From Nocardia terpenica (GTDB taxonomy: Bacteria; Actinomycetota; Actinomycetes; Mycobacteriales; Mycobacteriaceae), in assembly GCF_013186535.1 (NCBI RefSeq), contig NZ_JABMCZ010000002.1, positions 1,550,001 to 1,614,000 of the forward strand: 64,000 bases of DNA, written 5' to 3'. Shown piece by piece: positions 24,286 through 32,243 of this stretch. The translations under genes were made by a program, and so were the position numbers. Positions within the stretch are counted from its first letter, which is position 1; the number at the start of each line of letters is the position of its first letter. Below the pieces are notes generated by a model. That model did no database searches, had not been told where the DNA came from, and saw nothing but the letters and a program-made list of their open reading frames with translations.

Positions 24286-25272
24286 TCAGTTGGCGGGCAC
24301 TTCGACCGGCCGGTCGGCGTGGTCCAGGGTGTTGCGGGTGATGTCGCCCTGCTCGGCGAGCCAGTGCTCGGCGTCGATGGCCGCGCGGCAGCCGGTGCCG
24401 GCGGCGGTGATGGCCTGGCGGTACACGTGGTCGACCAGGTCGCCGACGGCGAATACGCCGGGTACCGCGGTGGCGGTGGTCGGGTGCTGGACCTGCACGT
24501 AGCCGTCCGCGTCGAGCTCGACCTGACCGCGCACCAGCTCGCTGCGCGGGTCGTGCCCGATCGCGATGAACAGGCCGGTCGCGGCCAGTTCCGAGGTCTC
24601 GCCGGTGCGGGTGTCGCGCAGGGTCAGGCCGGTGACGCTGTCGGTGCCGTGCACCTCGGCGACCTCGGTATTGGTGAGGAAACGGATCTTCTCGTTGTTC
24701 TTGGCGCGGTCGAGCATGATGCGGGAGGCGCGGAACTCGTCGCGGCGGTGCACGATGGTGACGCTGGCCGCGAACTTGGTGAGGAAGGTCGCCTCCTCCA
24801 TGGCCGAGTCGCCGCCGCCGACCACCACGATGTCCTGGCCCTTGAAGAAGAAGCCGTCACAGGTGGCGCAGGCGCTCACGCCGCGGCCGAGCAGCCGCTG
24901 CTCCCCCGGCACGTTCAGGTAGCGGGCCGCGGAGCCCATGGCCAGGATGATCGAGTAGGCCCGGTAGGTCTCGCCGCCCACGGTGACCGACTTGATCGGG
25001 CCGGAGAGGTCGATGGCCTCGACGTCCTCGGTGCGGATATCGGTGCCGAACCGCTTGGCCTGCTCGCGCATCTCCTCCATGAGGTCGGGGCCCATGATGC
25101 CCTCGCGGAAGCCGGGGAAGTTCTCCACCTCGGTCGTCGTCATGAGCGCGCCGCCGAATTGGGTGCCCTCGAACAGCAGCGGTTCCAGCTCGGCCCGGGC
25201 CGCGTAGATGGCGGCGGTGTAGCCGGCGGGGCCGGAGCCGACGATGATCAGATCGCGTACTGGCGTACTCAT
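24286..25272 (-). CDS. trxB: Thioredoxin-disulfide reductase
   Basis: 328 residues. FAD-binding GSGPAGYTAAIYAARA at the N-terminus, redox-active CATC in GVSACATCDGFFF at about residues 145-157, NADPH-binding GGGDSAMEEATFL, and the C-terminal FAD motif GVFAVGDLVDHVYRQAITAAGTG. It transfers electrons from NADPH to thioredoxin. I chose the ATG at 25272 (MSTPVRDLIIVGSG); the frame is open further upstream but that part overlaps the intergenic region. It follows the anti-sigma gene and precedes trxA. Confidence 0.97.
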   Translation of the reverse strand: MSTPVRDLIIVGSGPAGYTAAIYAARAELEPLLFEGTQFGGALMTTTEVENFPGFREGIMGPDLMEEMREQAKRFGTDIRTEDVEAIDLSGPIKSVTVGGETYRAYSIILAMGSAARYLNVPGEQRLLGRGVSACATCDGFFFKGQDIVVVGGGDSAMEEATFLTKFAASVTIVHRRDEFRASRIMLDRAKNNEKIRFLTNTEVAEVHGTDSVTGLTLRDTRTGETSELAATGLFIAIGHDPRSELVRGQVELDADGYVQVQHPTTATAVPGVFAVGDLVDHVYRQAITAAGTGCRAAIDAEHWLAEQGDITRNTLDHADRPVEVPAN

Positions 25273-25385
25273 GGGGCCCTTCCGAAGGGGATCGTCAACA
25301 GGCATTCGAACAACAACAGGGTAATGGCTGTTGTTCCCGGGCCCGTGGCGCTCCGGCGCGGGCACACCGCCGCCGAGCGCGCGGC

Positions 25386-26222
25386 TCAGCCGATGTCGCG
25401 AATCTTGATGGGATCGGGATTGCCCGGGCCGCAACCGGTTCCGACGACGAGGGCGGTGATCTTCGGCGGCTTGGGCCCGGTGAGCAGGACCAGGACACCG
25501 GGGCGGCCGTGGAATGTGACGTTCATCGAGCCGAGGACGGTGCGGTCCAGCCCGTTGGCCGTCAGGCAGCCGGTGAGGGCGCCGGGACCGGCGAGCGGGC
25601 CGGTGATGTCGGTGCGGCCCATGGCGCTCAGCAGGACCGCCGTGGAGCTGTCGTCGTCGAGCGGGACCGCGGTGGGTGCGCCGGAGTCCTTGAAGGGCAA
25701 CGCATTCGGCGTGGCGTCCCGGCCGCCGCGGAGGGTGTCCAGGGCCACCAGGCCGCCCGCCAGGACGGCTACCGCGGCCGCCGCGGCGGTGATCCAGCGC
25801 AGTCGGCGGGAGCGGCGTTCGTCGAGGCGGGGTGGTTCGGTGGCGGCCGGGTCGGGGACCGCGGGCATCGGGCGGGTGGAGGGCGGGGTGCCGGATTCGT
25901 CGTCCGGTGGGCGGGCGAACGGGAGCCGATGCACGGTGGCCACGGGGTCGGCGGGTGCGTCGCCGCGGGCCAGGGCGTCGAGCAGGCCGTCGAGCCGGGC
26001 GGCGACGGCGCCGGGCATCGGATGCAGGATGTACGGATCGCGGCCCAGGGCGCGCAGTTCGGCGGTGACGTCGTCGAGCGAGCGCAGGAACCGCAGGGCC
26101 TCGGGATCACGGCGGATCTGCGGCCAGAGCTGTTCGCAGATCTCCGGCGCGACATTGTCGGCGTGCAGGTCGGCGAGGAGTTCGGTGGAGAACGGAGGCT
26201 GCGGCGCCGAACGGATCGGCAT
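25386..26222 (-). CDS. Putative anti-sigma factor for SigM (RsmA-like membrane protein)
   Basis: 278 residues. The N-terminal part (FSTELLADLHADNVAPEICEQLWPQIRRDPEALRFLRSLDDVTAELRALG) matches the cytoplasmic sigma-binding region of the gene after sigM in mycobacteria. A single transmembrane segment (RLRWITAAAAAVAVLAGGLVAL) lies at about 140-160, with an exported C-terminal domain. I chose the ATG at 26222 because a perfect AGGAGG is 4 nt upstream; an ATG at 26300 with GGAGAGG is the alternative. It follows sigM, so it should hold SigM at the membrane and release it under redox or envelope stress (inference from family). Confidence 0.75.
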   Translation of the reverse strand: MPIRSAPQPPFSTELLADLHADNVAPEICEQLWPQIRRDPEALRFLRSLDDVTAELRALGRDPYILHPMPGAVAARLDGLLDALARGDAPADPVATVHRLPFARPPDDESGTPPSTRPMPAVPDPAATEPPRLDERRSRRLRWITAAAAAVAVLAGGLVALDTLRGGRDATPNALPFKDSGAPTAVPLDDDSSTAVLLSAMGRTDITGPLAGPGALTGCLTANGLDRTVLGSMNVTFHGRPGVLVLLTGPKPPKITALVVGTGCGPGNPDPIKIRDIG

Positions 26223-26400
26223 GGCACCTCCTGAGTCGTCTTCGCCGTGGTGCGGCCCGGGCCCGCGCCCCCGCGCAGCGGCTTTGCCCTTGTCGTCCAT
26301 CGCCTCTCCGGGTCGGGCCTGTGGTGTGGTACCCGCGCCCCATCGCGATGGGTCTACGCGTACGACAACATTGTTCGTCTCTAGGTAGGACGTACCGACG

Positions 26401-27030
26401 CTACGTACGGTTCCGCTGTTCACGCAGGAATTCCAACTGCTGCTTGAGCCGCTCCCGCCCGCGGGCGCACCGGCTCTTGATGGTCCCCTCCGCTACGCCG
26501 AGCATCGCTGCCGCCTCCGCTACCGTATACCGCTCGATGTCGATGGCGACCAGCGCGGTGCGCTGTTCCGGCGGCAGGGTGAACAGCGCGGCGTCGACCA
26601 CCATGGACATCTCCAGTTCGGCGATGTCGTCGCGTTCGGCGACGGGTTCGGCCACGTTCTCGTCCGACAGCGACACCGCGCGCCGGGCCTTGTTGCGCCG
26701 GATGCGGTCCAGGCAGGCGTTGACCACGATGCGGTGCAGCCAGCTGTGGACCTCGGCCTCACCGCGGAAGGTGGCGGCGTTGCGGTGCGCGGACAGCAGC
26801 GCGTCCTGCAGGGAATCGGCGGCGTCCTCGGTGGTGTAGGAGGTGCGCACGGCCAGCTGCCAGAGGTGGTCGTAGTGGCGGCGGAACAGCACGGTGAAGG
26901 CGTGTGGGTTGCCCGCGGCGTGCGCGGCGAGGAGCTCGCGATCGGTGGCCTCGTCCGGATCGAACGCGCGACGGCGCATCGGGGTCTCTACCGTGGCACC
27001 TGCTCGCTCGCTCGCATCAAACGACAACAC
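26401..27030 (-). CDS. sigM: ECF RNA polymerase sigma factor SigM
   Basis: 209 residues. Sigma region 2 covers about 25-95 (FTVLFRRHYDHLWQLAVRTSYTTEDAADSLQDALLSAH, SWLHRIVVNACLDRIRR). Region 4 covers about 145-200 (LPPEQRTALVAIDIERYTVAEAAAMLGVAEGTIKSRCARGRERL). The GTG at 27030 has AGGGG 4 nt upstream; ATG at 26976 is a shorter alternative. It is the first gene of the sigM-anti-sigma-trxB-trxA cluster and lies downstream of mviN, the same order as M. tuberculosis Rv3911. Confidence 0.93.
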   Translation of the reverse strand: MLSFDASERAGATVETPMRRRAFDPDEATDRELLAAHAAGNPHAFTVLFRRHYDHLWQLAVRTSYTTEDAADSLQDALLSAHRNAATFRGEAEVHSWLHRIVVNACLDRIRRNKARRAVSLSDENVAEPVAERDDIAELEMSMVVDAALFTLPPEQRTALVAIDIERYTVAEAAAMLGVAEGTIKSRCARGRERLKQQLEFLREQRNRT

Positions 27031-27229
27031 AAACCCCTAGGATCAGCGCTCACGACGACGCGTGCGCCCATGACGGGACGCCGTCGGAATTTCCGCATCA
27101 TCCAGGACCGAGAGACCAGATCCTAGGAAGCTCCCCTGCTGAGAGCGCGCTGAGAATCATATCCGGTGCGCGGAATGGCCAGCAAGCAGACTTGTTGAAA
27201 AGCCCGCGCGGGACTCGCCGTGCCGGATG

Positions 27230-30200
27230 TCAGGGCGCGGCTTCGAAGTGAATCTCGCCGATCGAGGACTGGAACTGGCCGCCGGAGTTGGCCAGCGCGG
27301 TGATCCAGACCAGGACGTACCGGGCCGGTTGGTCGGCCCGGACGGCGATGTCGGTGCTGCCGTCGCCCAGGGTGGCCTGGCCGATCAGCTGGGTCTGGTC
27401 GAGGGTGGGGTTGGCCGTGGGCGAGGTGCGGATCTCCACGACCGTGCCGGGGCTCGGCGAGTCGATGCTGACCTTGGTCAGCTTGCTGGGGCTGCCGAGG
27501 GTGGCCAGGATCCCCACGCCCTTCTTGAGCGCCGGGAACTGCTGGAAGTACTGGTCGGTGCGCCAGGTGGTGGCCGGATTGCCGTCCAGCACCGCCGCCG
27601 CGCCGCCCGGGTTGTCCGGGGTGCCCTCGGGCGAGAACACCGTGGCGCCGGCCGCCGGGATCGGGGTGCCGCCGCCCGTGGTCGGCGCGCCGGCCGACGA
27701 GGACGCCGCGCTCGGGGCGGGCGGCGCGACCGCGGCGGTGGTGAGGCCCAGCTTGCGCTGTTCGTCCAGCGGCGCGTTGGAGGAGCTGGGCGCGAAGATG
27801 CTCAGCAGCCACCAGATGATCACGCCGACGACCAGCGCGGCGAGCACGCCGAGACCGACCAGGATCCACATCATCCGCTGCGAGCGTTCCTTCTCGGCGG
27901 CCAGCAGCTCCGGATCGGCCAGCGACTCGTCCGGGGCCGACGGCGAGCGCTGGCCCAGCCGCAGGACCGGGATGAAGTCGGTCTTCTGGTCCACCACCGA
28001 CGCCTGTTCCAGCACGTGCTGGACCGTCGCGGCGGTGCGCACGCCCTTGTTCGACTCCAGCGAGCGGACCGCCACCGCGGAGATCTCGAACGGCACCTCC
28101 GGCCGGATCTGGCGGGGTTCGACGGGGGTGCCGTCGGGGCCGAGGTCGGCGAGCCGCAGGCCACCGACCGTGGCCGCGCTGCCGCTGACGCCGCCGCTGC
28201 GGATCGGCCAGCGCGCGGTGATCAGGGCGTAGAGCATCGCGCCGAGACCGCGCACATCCGACTGCGCGTCGGAGTCGGCCAGGGTGCCGGGGAAGGCCAG
28301 CACCGCGTCGCCGGAGGCGCTGATGCGGATCCGGTCCGGGTGGTCGATGGACAGCGAGCCGCCGCCGCGATGGGCCAGCTCGGCCGCGGCGGCCAGGGCG
28401 CGGATCGCCCGGGCGGCGCCGATCGGCGAGGGGCTGGTCTCGGCCATCTCGCGCAGCGAGCGGCCCGGGGTCCATTCCGCGACCACGATGCCGCCGGAGC
28501 TGCCGCGGACCACGTCCAGCACGCGCGCCAGGCCCGGGGAGTTGATGCGGCCCAGCCGCAGGGTGCGCGACAGGATCGCCTGCGGGCCGTCGTGTCCGGC
28601 GTTGTCGTTCGCCTTCTGATCGGCGTCGACGAAGGTGAGCGCGACCTCGCGATCGAGCTTGACGTCCAGGGCCTGCCAGAACCGCAGCCCGCGGGCGCCG
28701 CCGTGCCCGGCCAGCAGCCGGTAGCGACCACCGGCCACCGACGCGCCCGCGATCAGCTTGGGGCCGCGCTGCACCCGGCGGTTCGCCGATTCCACCCGCA
28801 TGGGCGGCATCTCCGGGGAACCGACCGGCAGCATGCCGGTGTCGTAGGTCTGGTCGTGCGCCTGTACCGCCTGCTCCTCACCGGTAGGCGGTGCGGTCTC
28901 GGCCGGATGCTGTGCCGCCTCGGCGTACTGTTCGGTCTCGTCCGGCTCGGCGTCGTCGGCCTCGGCCGGCGGAACCTGTGCGGGCGGGACGTTGTCGGTG
29001 CGTACGGCACCTGCTGTGCCGGCAGCAGCATCGGCGGCCGGGACGCCCCCCGCCGCGTCGTCGCTCACCCTCGTTCCTCCTTCGCCCTGGTGTGTCGAAC
29101 TCCGATGGTCCGGCGCAGCACCGGGCCCGTCGCCGGTCGGTCCGTATCCCGGTTCCGCGCGGGTACCGGCCTCGGCCTCCGCGCGGGTGCCGGAACCGGC
29201 GTTTGCGTTTCTCTGCCGAACAGGGTACGGGAACTCGGTCGGCCCGGTGCGATCAACCGCATTGGGCCGAATGACAGGCAGCACCATGGTCTGCGCGTCC
29301 ATGTACGGGTCGTAGCGGTAGTAGTAGGGAGTATCGAGCTCCGGCCGCGGCAGCACGGTCGTGTCGTGCAGATCGGCGGCGGCCTCGGCCAGGCCCAGAT
29401 CCGGGGCGGGCGGGGTGAGGCCGAGCCGCCGGGAGACCGCCACGGTGAGGGCGACGATCTCCGGGACCCCGGCCAGGCGCATGAGCGCGAACGCCACGCC
29501 GAACATGACCACGGCGTCGATGCCGACCCGGACCAGCGAACCGAGCCCGCCGAACGACTCGGACAGCCGGTTCAGGCCGATCACCTGGTCGGCGATCAGC
29601 AGCACCGCGCCGCCCGCGACGGAGGACAGCACCACCCGGACGATCGTGCGCCCGACATTGGTCATGCGGAGGTCGCCGAGGCTGCGGTGCAGCAGCCACC
29701 CGCCGATCACGGCGCCGGCCGCGTAGCCCAGTCCGGTGGCGACGCCCAGGGCGATGACGACCTGATCGTCGCGGAAGACCATGGGCGCGGCGATGGAGAG
29801 CACTACTCGAACCACGGTGATGCCCAGGATGATCCACGTCGGCGTCCACGCCTGCTCCCGCGCGTAGAACACCCGCAGGTGGATGAGCACCAGCGCGTAC
29901 GGAATCAGCGTGAAGGCCGACCAGCTGAGCGCCTCGCCCAGGCGGCCCGCGTCGCCGGTGCCGAAGTTGCCGTAGCCGTAGAGCGCCTCGCCGACCTGAT
30001 GACCGGCCACCGTGAGGAAGGTGACCACCGGCACCAGGGTGATCATGGTCAGCCGGGTGGCGACGGACAGATCGTCGACGACCGCAGGCGTGTCGTCGGC
30101 GGCGGCATTGCGGCTGAGCCGGGGCATGATCGCGGTGAGCACGGTGACGCCCAGCACGCCGTAGGGCAACTGCAACAGCAGCCACGCCTGGTTGTAGATG

Positions 30201-32137
30201 GTGGGTCCGGCGGCGTCGGCGTGCGACGAGACGCGGGTGGCGATGACGAAGCCGACCTGGCTGACCATGACGTACAGGATCACCGCGGTGGCCATGCCGC
30301 CGAATTCCCGCAGCCTCGTGTCGAATCCCCACAGCGGCCGCAGATCGATCCCGGCCCGCCGGATCGCCGGGAGCAGGCTGGCCACCTGCACGAACACGCC
30401 GAAGGTCACACCCATGCCCAGGGTGAGCAGCTTGGGGTCGCTGATCTGGACCGGATGCAGCGAGATCCGGCCGGGGGTGAGCGAGTAGATACCCAGCACG
30501 GCGATCACGACCAGGTTGTTCAGCACCGGGGCCCAGGCGCCGGGCTTGAAGATCTGGTGCGTGTTCAGCACGGCCATGAGCAGCGAGGACATGCCGTAGA
30601 ACAGGATCGCGGGCAGCAGCATGAAGGCCAGCGCGGTGGTCAGATGCGTGTCGACCTTGCCGTCCTCGGGCAGGAAGAAATGCTTGATCAGCACCGGCGC
30701 CGACGCGGTACACAGCACGGCCGCGGTCACCAGGATGACGAACGCCATCGTGATCAGTCGCCGCACGAAGGCCGCGCCGCCGTCGGCGTCCTCCTTCTCG
30801 GCGCGCACCAGGGTCGGCACCACGAAGGCGGTCAGCACCGCGCCGAGCACCAGCTGTTCGACCATGGTCGGGATCTGGCTGGCCACGGTGAACGAGCTGT
30901 TGATCGCGGCGCCGAGCACCGTCACCAGCAGCAGCTGCTTGACGAAACCGGTGATCCGGCTGATCAGGGTCGCCACCGCGATCGAGCCGGAGTCGCGGAC
31001 CAGGCTGGCCGTCGAGTTTCCCTTGGCCTCGGGCCGGACCGCCACCTGCTGGGCGGTGCGTGCCGGGCCCGAACGCTCGGCGCGCTCGGAGGGCAGGCGG
31101 CGCGGCAGCGGGCGGGGTTCGGACTGCGCGCGACGCTCCGGCGAATAACCCTGTGCCGGAACCGGTCCGCGCTCCCCCGGTTGCCCGTGCCGAGGCGGCC
31201 GCTGCCCCGGCGGGGGTACCGCCCGCATCGGACCGCTCGGCGGGTACTGATCGCGCGGCTCGGACAGCGGGTACTGGTCCCGCGGGCTCGCGTATCGCTC
31301 GCGGGCTCCCGGTGCGTACCGGTCGACGGGGCCGCTCGGATGGGGGTCACGCATGCCGGGCGCGTAGTCGCCGCCGGGTGGGTTCGCGTATCGGTCGTGA
31401 GCTCCGGGCGAATCCTGCGATGTATGCCGACCGTCCGGAGCACCAGGAAATCGGTTGTGCCCCATGGGTTCGGTGAATCGGTCGTCCGGGCCGGGCGACC
31501 GATACCGGTCGTCGGGTCTGTTCGGGTACTGGTCGCGGGCCCTGGGGGACGGATGATTGCCGTCGGGTCCGGACGGGTACTGATCACGCGGGCCCGAGGC
31601 GGCGCGTGGGTCGCTCGGGTACTGGTCGTGGAACTCCGACAGCGGATGCTGGTCGCGCGGCGGGGGCGGCGGCATCCGGCGGGCGGGTCCGCCGGGCGGG
31701 TACTGGATGCGGGGTACCGACGGTGGCCGCTGGTCGTCCGGAGGGGGCGACGGGTACTGGTCGCGGGGTGCGTTCGGTGGCACCCGGCGCATGGGCCCGC
31801 TGGGCGGGTACGGATCGTGCGGGCCGGGCGGTGGCACTCGGCGTAGGGGGCCGCTCGGAGGGTACTGATCCTGCGGCGGCGGCACCGGGCGCAGGGGTCT
31901 GTTCGGCGGGACGGGCCCGTTCGGGGGCGTACGGCGGCCCGGGGAGACCTGGGGAATGGGGCCGCTCAGCGGAACCTGGCGCAGGGGCGGGAGCTGCTGG
32001 CCCGGCGGCGGCTCGGGCGGCGCCTGTTCGCGGGGGGTCGGCCGGCGCGGACCGCGCTCCCACGGGGCGGCGGGGGCGCGCCGGGACTCGGAGTCGTCCT
32101 CGGCGGGTCCGGGACGGGGGCCGTCGTACTCGCTCAC
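27230..32137 (-). CDS. mviN: MurJ/MviN lipid II flippase with pseudokinase and extracellular domain
   Basis: 1635 residues. Residues 1-~370 are a Pro/Arg-rich disordered cytoplasmic region with repeats of the form DQYPPSGPxRRVPP. The MurJ transporter (about 375-890) begins ASLVRDSGSIAVATLISRITGFVKQ and has about 14 hydrophobic segments. A cytoplasmic pseudokinase (about 1125-1400) starts at LIAGASVAGGRYRLLAGHGG and lacks a normal catalytic loop. A transmembrane helix (about 1422-1447) and an extracellular galactose-binding-like domain (AAAVLDGNPATTWRTDQYF) follow. In mycobacteria the pseudokinase is phosphorylated by PknB and recruits FhaA (established). M. tuberculosis Rv3910 is 1184 residues, so the N-terminus is greatly extended. 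The start is GTG with GGGGAGG upstream. Confidence 0.93.
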   Translation of the reverse strand: MSEYDGPRPGPAEDDSESRRAPAAPWERGPRRPTPREQAPPEPPPGQQLPPLRQVPLSGPIPQVSPGRRTPPNGPVPPNRPLRPVPPPQDQYPPSGPLRRVPPPGPHDPYPPSGPMRRVPPNAPRDQYPSPPPDDQRPPSVPRIQYPPGGPARRMPPPPPRDQHPLSEFHDQYPSDPRAASGPRDQYPSGPDGNHPSPRARDQYPNRPDDRYRSPGPDDRFTEPMGHNRFPGAPDGRHTSQDSPGAHDRYANPPGGDYAPGMRDPHPSGPVDRYAPGARERYASPRDQYPLSEPRDQYPPSGPMRAVPPPGQRPPRHGQPGERGPVPAQGYSPERRAQSEPRPLPRRLPSERAERSGPARTAQQVAVRPEAKGNSTASLVRDSGSIAVATLISRITGFVKQLLLVTVLGAAINSSFTVASQIPTMVEQLVLGAVLTAFVVPTLVRAEKEDADGGAAFVRRLITMAFVILVTAAVLCTASAPVLIKHFFLPEDGKVDTHLTTALAFMLLPAILFYGMSSLLMAVLNTHQIFKPGAWAPVLNNLVVIAVLGIYSLTPGRISLHPVQISDPKLLTLGMGVTFGVFVQVASLLPAIRRAGIDLRPLWGFDTRLREFGGMATAVILYVMVSQVGFVIATRVSSHADAAGPTIYNQAWLLLQLPYGVLGVTVLTAIMPRLSRNAAADDTPAVVDDLSVATRLTMITLVPVVTFLTVAGHQVGEALYGYGNFGTGDAGRLGEALSWSAFTLIPYALVLIHLRVFYAREQAWTPTWIILGITVVRVVLSIAAPMVFRDDQVVIALGVATGLGYAAGAVIGGWLLHRSLGDLRMTNVGRTIVRVVLSSVAGGAVLLIADQVIGLNRLSESFGGLGSLVRVGIDAVVMFGVAFALMRLAGVPEIVALTVAVSRRLGLTPPAPDLGLAEAAADLHDTTVLPRPELDTPYYYRYDPYMDAQTMVLPVIRPNAVDRTGPTEFPYPVRQRNANAGSGTRAEAEAGTRAEPGYGPTGDGPGAAPDHRSSTHQGEGGTRVSDDAAGGVPAADAAAGTAGAVRTDNVPPAQVPPAEADDAEPDETEQYAEAAQHPAETAPPTGEEQAVQAHDQTYDTGMLPVGSPEMPPMRVESANRRVQRGPKLIAGASVAGGRYRLLAGHGGARGLRFWQALDVKLDREVALTFVDADQKANDNAGHDGPQAILSRTLRLGRINSPGLARVLDVVRGSSGGIVVAEWTPGRSLREMAETSPSPIGAARAIRALAAAAELAHRGGGSLSIDHPDRIRISASGDAVLAFPGTLADSDAQSDVRGLGAMLYALITARWPIRSGGVSGSAATVGGLRLADLGPDGTPVEPRQIRPEVPFEISAVAVRSLESNKGVRTAATVQHVLEQASVVDQKTDFIPVLRLGQRSPSAPDESLADPELLAAEKERSQRMMWILVGLGVLAALVVGVIIWWLLSIFAPSSSNAPLDEQRKLGLTTAAVAPPAPSAASSSAGAPTTGGGTPIPAAGATVFSPEGTPDNPGGAAAVLDGNPATTWRTDQYFQQFPALKKGVGILATLGSPSKLTKVSIDSPSPGTVVEIRTSPTANPTLDQTQLIGQATLGDGSTDIAVRADQPARYVLVWITALANSGGQFQSSIGEIHFEAAP

Positions 32138-32243
32138 CGTGCCTCCCCCACGGGTAAAGACACGGCGGTACCCACGATCATGCTGGAAATCGACGACCGG
32201 ACGCGCCGAGCGGCGATGCCCGAAATGCTCGAGCCGTTGTCGC

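Noticed and set aside
27031..27229. SigM-type autoregulatory promoter (GGAAA...CGTC) upstream of sigM
   Set aside because: The two motifs are only about 14 nt apart, too close for an ECF promoter.
27227..31846. A 1539-codon open frame on the + strand opposite mviN
   Set aside because: Antisense shadow of MurJ, with low-complexity His/Arg/Gly composition and no domain.
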